From Aeromonas lusitana (GTDB lineage: Bacteria; Pseudomonadota; Gammaproteobacteria; Enterobacterales; Aeromonadaceae): a DNA stretch of 64,000 nt. How positions within the stretch are numbered: the first letter of the stretch is position 1; every line of letters begins with the position of its first letter. The stretch spans positions 141,227 to 205,226 of the forward strand of contig NZ_PGCP01000013.1 of the NCBI RefSeq assembly GCF_002812985.1, read 5' to 3'. Positions 1 to 9,300 of the stretch are shown here, piece by piece. The notes under the pieces are model-generated. The model was not told where the DNA came from. It was given only the letters and a program-made list of their open reading frames with translations, and made no database searches. Position numbers and translations under genes: made by a program.

Positions 1-358
1 CACCGTCCTCGATCCCGACTGAGGTGCCGCCGGAGTCATTGCTGCGCCCGGCGAGGCCAGCCGAGGCGACCAGTTGGGGCAACATCTCATGGCTGGAGAG
101 ATCCCGCAGATCGGCGGCGAGCGCGCTCTCCATCAGCTTGAGGCGATAGTCCAGGTTGTACTTGAGGGCCCGGGCCGCCGCCTCATAGAAGCTGATGGGG
201 TGAGTCACCGGCTCCTGCTGGTCGTACATCATCTGGCGATCGAAGCGGATCCGGTCGGTCTTGTCCTGCTCCGTGTAGGTCTCGGGCGGCAGGACACTGC
301 AGGCACAGAGCAGCAGGCTGGAGGTCAAGGTCAGTGGTCGAAGCGCGAGTCTGGGCAT
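1..358 (-). CDS. TolC-like outer membrane efflux/secretion lipoprotein, C-terminal part missing
   Basis: Reading from the ATG at 358 gives about 119 residues before the window edge. The protein opens with a lipoprotein-type signal: a basic start (MPRLALRPL), a hydrophobic run and a lipobox-like LLCAC. The mature part (SFYEAAARALKYNLDYRLK) has the helical look of the first repeat of TolC-family outer membrane factors. A good Shine-Dalgarno (TAAGGA) sits about 7 bases before the ATG. The gene starts 15 bp after the stop of the giant adhesin gene and is surely co-transcribed with it. By analogy with type I secretion operons it would form the outer membrane channel, with the membrane fusion protein and ABC transporter expected beyond the window. 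The family call is solid; the substrate is inferred from context. Confidence 0.8.
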   Translation of the reverse strand, partial: MPRLALRPLTLTSSLLLCACSVLPPETYTEQDKTDRIRFDRQMMYDQQEPVTHPISFYEAAARALKYNLDYRLKLMESALAADLRDLSSHEMLPQLVASAGLAGRSNDSGGTSVGIEDG

Positions 359-373
359 TGTCTGTCCTTAGAA

Positions 374-3300
374 TCAAGTGCCTGATTTAGTTGTCATATT
401 AGTATTGCTGTTGAGGCCTGCGATGTGGCGTCCCGCCGCATCCTGCAGTTGTCTGGTGAAGCTGCTGGTCTTGCTGGCGCGTTCGCCGCCGACATGAGGC
501 CGCATCTCCTGGGGCGTCATGGCGAACACGGATTCATCGCTGAGCAGGCCATCGGCTGTGAGGCCGACTCGGCCGTGGCGGCCGAGGAAGGCGGCCAGTT
601 CCAGCTCCTGGGTGAGTGAGCTCTCCTGCACGCTCTGGCTGACGAAGGTGCCATCGAGCAGGCCAAGGCCGATGCTCTGGCTGTGGATCTCTGGGGTGAG
701 CCCAAAGAACAGCTGACTGCCATCGGCTCGCTCGGCGCTGGCCCCGAGCAGTAGGCTGATGTTCTGCACCACGGGGGTGACGAAGACCACGGGTGTGATG
801 TCGGGATAGTTCAGCGTCGTCCCTTCAGTTGCCGACGTGTCCCCATAGTTAGGGCCGAATGGGCCCTCGTCGGGCGGGGGCACATAGGGGGCCGAGATAT
901 TAAGGTGGATTACCAGCTGGGCCTGATCGACGGTCTGGCTGCCATCCCCCAGGGTGTAGGTGAAGATGTCCTGCAGCACCTGACCCAGGCCGGCGGCGGC
1001 CAGCACCTCCTTGTTGGTCAGGTCTATGGTGTAGCTGTAGCTGCCATCTGCGTTGAGGACAAGCCAGCCGTAGCGACCGGCCAGGGGTTGACCAAGCTGC
1101 CCGTTGTCGCCGCTGCCATTTTCGGCGCCGCTGCGCATGGCCACGACTTGCAAGGGGTCGTTGGCATCGACGTCGCTGTCGTTGGGCAGGACGTTGCCAG
1201 TGGTATGCGGGGCCGTGACCTGATCGCTTGCCACAGAGCTGTCGTCCTGGGCGACCGGGTTGTCATTGGCCCCCTGGATCAGTACGGTCAGGCGCGCCTG
1301 GGACTGGGCCCCGGCCTGATCGCGCATCTGGTAGGTGAACATCTCGGTCAGGGTCTGCCCCGCCGTGCGCAGTGCCTCCACCTCCGGGTTGTCATTGTCG
1401 AGCAGGTACTGGTAACTGCCATCGGCGTTGAGGATGAGCTGGCCATAGCGACCTTGCAACGCCTGGCCCGCACTGACGCTGGCGCCGACCGAGTTGCTGA
1501 CGGTGAGCACGCTTCTGGTTTCGCCATTGGCCTGGCTGTCGACATCGAGGTCGTTGTCCAGCACGTTGCCGGTTGGATTCAGTCCCGCGGCTGCGTTGTG
1601 AACGCCGCCGGCCTCGATGGCGGTGGTCTGATCATCCTGGGCAATGGGGGTATCGTTGCTGCCCCGTATGGTCAGGGTCAAGGTGCTGGCGCTGCCAACT
1701 CCCCAGACATCCACTATCTGATAGCTGAACTGCTCGGTCAGGGTCTGGCTCGGCCCGCGTAGTGCCTGTACCTCGGCCAGGCTGTTATCCAGGCTGTAAT
1801 GCCAGCTGCCATCGCTGTTCATCACTAGATCGCCATAGCGGCCGCGCAGTACCGTGCCCAGGCTGGCACTCTGGCCATCGGCGTTCTGTACCCGAGTCAC
1901 GGTCAGGGGATCGTTTTCGAGATCCGTGTCGTTACCGAGCACGTTGCCGCTGGGGTCCAGGCCGGGTTGGGCATTGTTCAGCCCGCCGGCTTCGATGACC
2001 TGTGCCTGGTCCGGGTTGGCGACCGGGGCATCATTGCGCCCGCGAATGATGATGGTGAGCTCGGCCAGATCGACGGCGCCGGCCAGGTCTTGCGCCTGAT
2101 AGGTGAAATGGTCATTGAGGCTCTGCAAGGGGCCCAGGCCCAGTACGGCGGCGTTGGTGATGTCCAGCGCGTATTGATAGTCGCCGTTCAGGTGCAGGGT
2201 CAGGGTGCCATATTGGCCAACCAGCACCAGGGGAACACCCAGGTTGACCGGGGCGAGAATGCCGCCGGCTGCCTCCTCGCCGGTGCGCCCTGCGGTCAGG
2301 GTCAGGCTGTCGCCAGCGTCGACATCCCCATCATTGGTCAGCAGATTGCCACTGGGATTGACGACGTTACCGGCACCGTTGTCAGCAACCGCGATGCCGA
2401 TATTATTTTGGGCCACGGGTGTGTCGTTGGCTCCTTCGATGCGGATGATGAGCGTGCTCTGACTGCTGGCGTTGTTGGCATCCCGCATGCCGTAGCCGAA
2501 GGTGTCGGTCAGCACATCGGCGCTGGTGCGCAGCGCCTGGACGGCGGCGAGGCTGTTGTCCACCACATAGGTGTAGCTGCCGTCGGCGCCCAGGGTGAGC
2601 CAGCCGTAGGTGCCTCGCAGGGCGGTTCCCAAGGTACCGACACTGCCGGCGCCAGTGCTGACCGCGTTGACCGTCTTTATTTCATTGGGGTTGGCCGAAT
2701 CCGGATCCGTGTCGTTGGTGAGCACGTTGCCGATGGCGTCGCTGCCCGGGGTGGCGTTGTTGATGCCACCCGCCTCCGTGGCTGTGCCGATGTCAGCCAC
2801 CGCGACCGGGCTGTCGTCACGGCCCTGGATGGTGATGGTCAAGGTCGAGGCGCTGAGCAGGCCGCCGAGATCCGTGATCTGATACCCAAACTGCTCGACC
2901 AGGGTCTCCCCTGGCAACAGCCGCTGTACCGTGGCATTGGCGTTATCCAGCACATAGCTGTAGCTGCCATCGGCGTTGAGGACAAGGGTGCCATAGAGGC
3001 CGCTTATCGCACTGCCGATGGTGCCGCTGGTGGCCCCGAAGCTGACACCGGAGACGACAAGTTGCTCGCCGTTGCCATCGGGGTCTGTGTCGTTGCCAAG
3101 CACGTCGCCGCTGGGATTGGTGCCCGCCGCGGCGTTGCCCAGACCGCCGGCCTCGATGGCAATGGCGGTATCGACGGTGGCGGTGGGGGCGTCGTTGGCC
3201 CCCTGGATGGTGATGGTGATGCCCGCCTGACTGGTGGCGCCAGCGGCATCGCGCATCGTGTAGCTGAAGTTGTCGGCCAGGGTGTTGCTGGTCAGGCGCA

Positions 3301-6300
3301 GGGCCTGCACCGCGGGCAGGCTGTTATCCACCTGATAGGTGTAGCTGCCATCGGCTTTCAGGGTGAGCCAGCCGTAGGTGCCACGCAGGGCCGTGCCGAG
3401 CGTGCCGCCAGTGCCACCGCTGGTACTGACGGCGCTGACCGCCCTGGTCTCGTTGATGTTGGCTGACTCCGGATCCGTGTCATTGGTGAGCAGGTTACCG
3501 CTGGCGTCCGAGCCCGGGGTGGCGTTGTTGATGCCACCTGCCTCGACGGCGGTCCCTGTGTCCGCCACCGCGACCGGGCTGTCGTTACGGCCCAGTATGG
3601 TGATGGTCAGGGTCGAGCTGCTGAGCAGGCCCCCAAGATCCGCAATCTGATATCCGAACTGCTCGACCAGGGTCTCCCCGGGCAGCAGCCGCTGTACCGT
3701 GGCATTGGCGTTATCCAGCACATAGCTGTAGCTGCCATCGGCGTTGAGAACGAGGGTGCCATAGAGGCCACTGAGCGCCACCCCGACGGAACCGCTGGTG
3801 ACCCCAAAGCTGACGCCCGAGACGGTGAGCCGCTCGCCGTTGCTGTCGGGGTCTGTGTCGTTGTCAAGCACGTTGCCGCTGGGGTTGGTGCCCGCCGTGC
3901 CATTGCCAAGGCCGCCCGCCTCGGTGGCGTTGGCGGTGTCGGCAATGGCGCTGGGGGCATCGTTGGCACCCTGGATGGTGATGACAAGGTTGGCCTGGCT
4001 GGTGGTCCCGGCGGCGTCACGCAAGGTGTAGCGAAAGCCGTCGGTCAGGATATTGCCGGTCAGGCGCAGGGCCTGCACCGCGGGCAGGCTGTTATCCACC
4101 ACATAGCTGTAACTGCCATCGGCATTCAGGGTGAGCCAGCCATAGATGCCTCGCAGGGCCGTGCCGAGCGTGCCAGTTGTGCCGCCACTGGTGCTGATGG
4201 CGCTGACCGCCTTGGTTTCGTTGGGGTTGGTCGAATCCGGATCCGTGTCGTTGGTGAGCACGTTGCCGCTGGCATCCGAGCCCGGGGTGGCGTTGTTGAC
4301 GCCGCCTGCCTCAAGGGTTGTGCCGCTGTCATCCACGGCGACGGGGGCATCGTTGCTGCCGTTGATGGTGATGAGCAGGGTGGTGACATCGTTGAGGTTG
4401 CCAAGATCCATGGCCCGGTAGCTGAAGACTTCGGTCAGGCTGTCTCCTGATCGCAGCGCCTGGACGGTGGCATTGCCGTTGTCTATCACGTAGCGATAGC
4501 TGCCGTTGGCACCGAGTGTAAGGGTGCCATACAGTCCTGTTATCACGGCGCCGTTGGCGCTGGTGCTGCCGGCGGGAACATCGGTTATCTGACTCAGGTT
4601 AGTGGGAAGCCCCAGCGCCACCTTGTCGACTCGCTTGCTGTCCCCGCTATCGACGTCCGTATCGTTGTCGAGCACGTTGCCGATGGCGTCCGTGCCCGGT
4701 TGGCTGACACCCTGCTCGGTGGCACTGCCGGTATCGGGCAGGGTCACGGGGGCATCGTTGCTGCCCTGGATGGTCACTATGAGGTTGGCTTGATCCGTGG
4801 CGCCCAGGCTGTCTATCAACTGGTAGCTGAACTGCTCGGTCAGGGTGTCGCTACTGAGGCGCAGCGCCTCCACGTCCGGGTTGCCATTGTCGACCTCATA
4901 GCGGTAGCCCCCGCCCACCAGCAGATAGAGGGTGCCGTATTTGCCCACTACGGAGGCAGGGATGTCGGTGGAGCCCGGGGTGGTGCTGTTGCCGGTCTCC
5001 ACGCTGGTGACCAGACCCAGATGCAGGCGATCGCCGTTGGTGGCTATGTCTACATCCTTGTCATTGGTTAGCAGATTCCCCTGTGGATTGTCTCCAGGAT
5101 GGTTGTTCGTGGTGCCACCGGCCTCGATGGCAGTGACATTATCATCGACGCCCACGGGGTCGTCATTGACTGGCCGTATGGTGATGGTGATGCTGGTGGT
5201 GGCGGTGAGGGCATCCTCCGCATTGCCTGGAATGCCGTCGCCACCCTGCTTGTCACCGAACTGGCCGTTGTCGTTGACGAGCACGGACAAGGTATCGCTG
5301 CCGTTGTAATCCTGATTGCCACGATAGTTGAGGGTCTGCAAGGCGGCGTTGAGGGCGCTCAGGTTGCCGGTCAGCACCAGCTGGCCGCCCCCGTTGTTGG
5401 TGATCACGGTCAGACCCGTCGCGCTGCCCAGGGACAAGACGCCGTGACCGACCGTCAGGGTGAGGGTGATGGCACCCGTGCCCGCATCGATATCGGCGAC
5501 CGAGAGGCCAAGGATGGCGAGATCCAGATCCTCGTCCACGCTCTGGGCCGGGGTGGTGTTGCCAAGGGTCGGCGCATCGTTGAGCTCCACGTAGCCGATG
5601 TTGGCACCGTCGACGAATTGACCGCCATCAATGCCCGTCTCGGTGAGCGTTATGCTGACCTGGCCTAGGGTATTGCCGTCGCTGTCGATGCGCACCTGCA
5701 GGGTGCCAGCGCTGGCATCCGTGATGGTGGTGCCCGCAGGGCCGTCGAGGCGATAGATGCCGGTGGGCAGAATGCCAAAGGAGAAGTGACCGCTGCCATC
5801 CGTGGTGGTAAGGAAGCTTTGGTTATCCCCTGTGGTGGCCAGATCGTTATCCGCCCCGCCCCAGATCAGGGTCACCGTCTGCCCGGCCAGACCCGCCCCA
5901 TCCGGGGTCGTGCTGGTGGTGGCGCTGGCGGTGTCGTTCCACAGGGTGCCGCTGATGATGCCAAGCCCGGCCCGGCTGGTGAGTACATAGTTGTTGAGGG
6001 TGTTGCCCGGTCCGTCCTGGCCGGTACGCTCACCGCTGGCGCTGCCATCGCTGCCGACACTGGAGCCACCCCAGCCGGTGAAACTCTCCGGCAGGCTGGA
6101 CCAGCTCAGGGTCGCATCCGTCCCGGTGATGGTGGCGCCGTTGGGCAAGTCGACGCTGTAGACGAGTGTCACTTTGGCGCCCACATCCAGCTGGGAGAAA
6201 TCGACCGCGAAGCTGCCGCCCTGGGTGATGACCACGGTCGTGCCCGGGGGCAGGCCGAAATTGCTGCCGCTGGCGCCACTGTCATAGGTGTAGGTAGTGC

Positions 6301-9300
6301 CACCTAGCGTGATGGTCAGGCTGGTCAGGGCATAATTGCTGCCACCCGGGAAGCCGTCGGTCAGGCGGGGCTCGAAGGCGATGATGCCACCGGTTTGCTC
6401 AAAACCGATCTGGACCTGGGCGCGGCCCGTGTTGTTGTCGATGGCCCTGGGATCGAAGGCGATCACCGTCTTGTCCAGGTTGCCGAGCGCTGGCTCGACT
6501 ATGTCCTGATAGACGGTCAGGCTGGCGCCGCGCTGGATCAGGTTGGCGGGATCCGCCCCGACGTAATCCTTGGCGCTGACCCCCAACTGGGTGCCCGCCT
6601 GATTCCCCTGGCTGTTATCGACCCGGACGTTGAACTCGAGGGCTATGCCTTCGAGATCGCTGTCTGTGTCCTTGTTGCTGATATTGCCGAGCCGGAAGAT
6701 GATGGTCTGATTGCCATTGGCATCGGTCACTATGTCGATCTGGCTGCCCGCCAGCAGGCCCTGCAGCCCATTGGCCAGGGTCGGGGAGATGAACTGGGCC
6801 TCGCTGCTGCCGTCATTGCCGCTGACATCGGCCCCCGTGATGGCGGTGCCGCTGAGGCTGCTGCTCAGCCCCTTGCCCACGCCGCCGTTGGAGATGAGCG
6901 CCAGCCTCACCTGATTTGCGTCGATGAAGCTGAGCCCCTTGGGCAGGCTTACCCTCAGCTCGTAGTTGGCGTTGTCCCCCTCTGGAATCAGGGCCACCAC
7001 CTTGTAGCGGATGATTTCGCCGACCGTGACCTGCTCGTGGCTGGCATTGGTGGCGCCACCTCCCGTTTCGTTCACCCCGCCGACCCGGGAGATCTGGATG
7101 CCGCTGGCGATGGGAATGAGCCCCTGGCTGAGGGTGCGAAAATCGTTGAGCACGTTGTCGGCCAGGGTGCCATCGGCGCCGGTGCGCTCCCCGGCGGGAT
7201 CGGCGCTGGTGCCCAGGGTGCCGTCCAGGCTGGTCCACTGCACCTCGGCCTGGTTGGTGAGCTGGGCGAAGCTTGTGGCGCTGGCGTTGACTGTGCCCGA
7301 GATGACCAGGATGAGCTGTTTGCCCACCGCCAGGTCGAGGTTGGCATCGGCCTTGGTCTGCAACTGGTTGCCCACCAGTTCGAACTGACTGCTGACATCG
7401 ACGCCGTCGTAGAAGACGGACACCAGGCTGTAGCCACTCAGCTGGGTGGGCAGCAGATCGCTGAGCTGGATATCAAACGCATCCAGCGGACCGTTGTTGC
7501 TCACCACTATGTTGAAGCTGAGGCTGTCTCCCTCCTCGAAGCCGTAAGGCGGGGGTTGGGTCAGCAGGCTCTGGGTGACGCTGAGCCTCGGCTCCTCAAT
7601 GACGGCGTTGGGGGCCGGGGTGGCCGTTATCTCCCGCACTATGGGAGCGCCGGCCGCGACGTCCCCGTCGGGATCCTGATAATGCAGGTTGGCGCCATTG
7701 CTGAGCTGGGTGCCGGGCTGGTTGCTCATCAGGTTGTCGGCCACGAGGCGCAGCCGTATGGTGAAGCTGTTGTTGCCCTGATTGTTGTCGGCGCTGGCGC
7801 CGCTCACGCTGAAGCTGAAGTTGGCATCCCCATCGCTGGTGCCGAGGGCACTGCCACTCAGAGTCGGCTCGCTGATGGTGCCGCCAAAGCCGGTGGTGAT
7901 GAGTTCATACCCCTTGCCGCCGTTGTAGCTGGTGTCGAGCCTGAAGCCGGGGGGGATGAGATCGGTGATTTGCAACAACTGGGTGCTGCCCTCCGGCAGG
8001 GTGACCCGGATGTCGTAACCCATGCTCTCGCCAATCACCAGGGTGGTGCCCGAGGTGTGGCCGGCGCTGGAGGCGCTATCGGGATCGCCATTGCTGAAGT
8101 CGATGACGAGGCTGGGGGCGGCGACCTGCTCGCTCGCGGTGTCGGTGAGATCCACCGGAGTGAAGTCTTGCCCGTTGTTGACGCTGGCGTAGTTGCTGAG
8201 CACGGCGCTGGTCTCCAGCGTGCTGCTGGCCCGAATGTCGCTGGCGACCTCAACCTCATAGGTGATGACGATAAGATTGCTGCCCGCGGTGTCGGCTCCC
8301 GTGCCCGCCCGCCCTGGCAGCAGGCTGGCGACGTTGCCCGCATCCAGGAAGCTGATGGTGTTGCCGCTCACCTGATAGTCGGTGCCGAGCACCAGCGCCG
8401 TGCCGTCACCGCGATAGATCTGCAGGTTGGCGGCCGCGAGCGAGCCGTTGCGAAAGGAGAGGCCGGCGGGCAGGTTGATGCTGGTAACCACATCGAAGGC
8501 GCCGCCGCCGCCGCGGTTTTCGATGGCGGTGGCCAGGCGCAGCACATCAGCGCCATCTATGTTGGTGACGCCGCCATTCACCGCATTGATATCGGTTACC
8601 TTGCCGGTGAAAGGCGCGCCGCCGCTGCCGGGCGCGGACCAGCTGCCCGTGGTGCCGCTGACGGTGCCGTTGCTGGCGGAGACCACGCCGTGGCTGATGG
8701 CGAGATCCGGCTCGGCGATGGAGGTGATGACGGTGACATCCGAACTGCTGAGCTGGGTCTTGTTCAGGGTGGTGACCTGGCTGGACTGGGCCAGTACGTC
8801 CAGGGTGCGCTGATCCGCGAAGGGCTGATCGCCGACCCGCAGGGTAAATTCCACCTCGATGCGACTGCCGCCCAGCGTACTGGTGGCATAGCTGCCGAAG
8901 TCGAAGATGAGGGAGTTGCCCGGCCCCACGGTGACACTGACCAGGTTGCCGAGGTTGGTATCGCCGGCGCCGAAGTGCCACTGGCCGACCCCGCTGCCCT
9001 CGGTCCAGCTGATGCCGCTGATGTCGAACAGGGGCAGGGGCAGATAGGCGGTCAGTTTGAACTGCTCATAGTCGCCGGTCACCAGGTCATAGCTGAGGCG
9101 GAAGGTGACCTGATCCCCGGGTCGCAACTCGACGGCGCCGCCCGGGCTGTTGCTGCCGTTGACGGTCGCGAGCTGGATGTCGACCTGGCTGGTGGGAATG
9201 CGGGTGCTGGTCTGGGAGCTGTCGGATTCGGTGCCGCCGGTCAGGTTGGTGCTGTTCTCGATCACGCTGGCGGTGACGGTGGCACTGTTGCCTATGCTGT

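Noticed and set aside
898..5167. A CRISPR-like array, because of regular spacing
   Set aside because: The period is 378-408 bp and the frame is open throughout; these are protein repeats.
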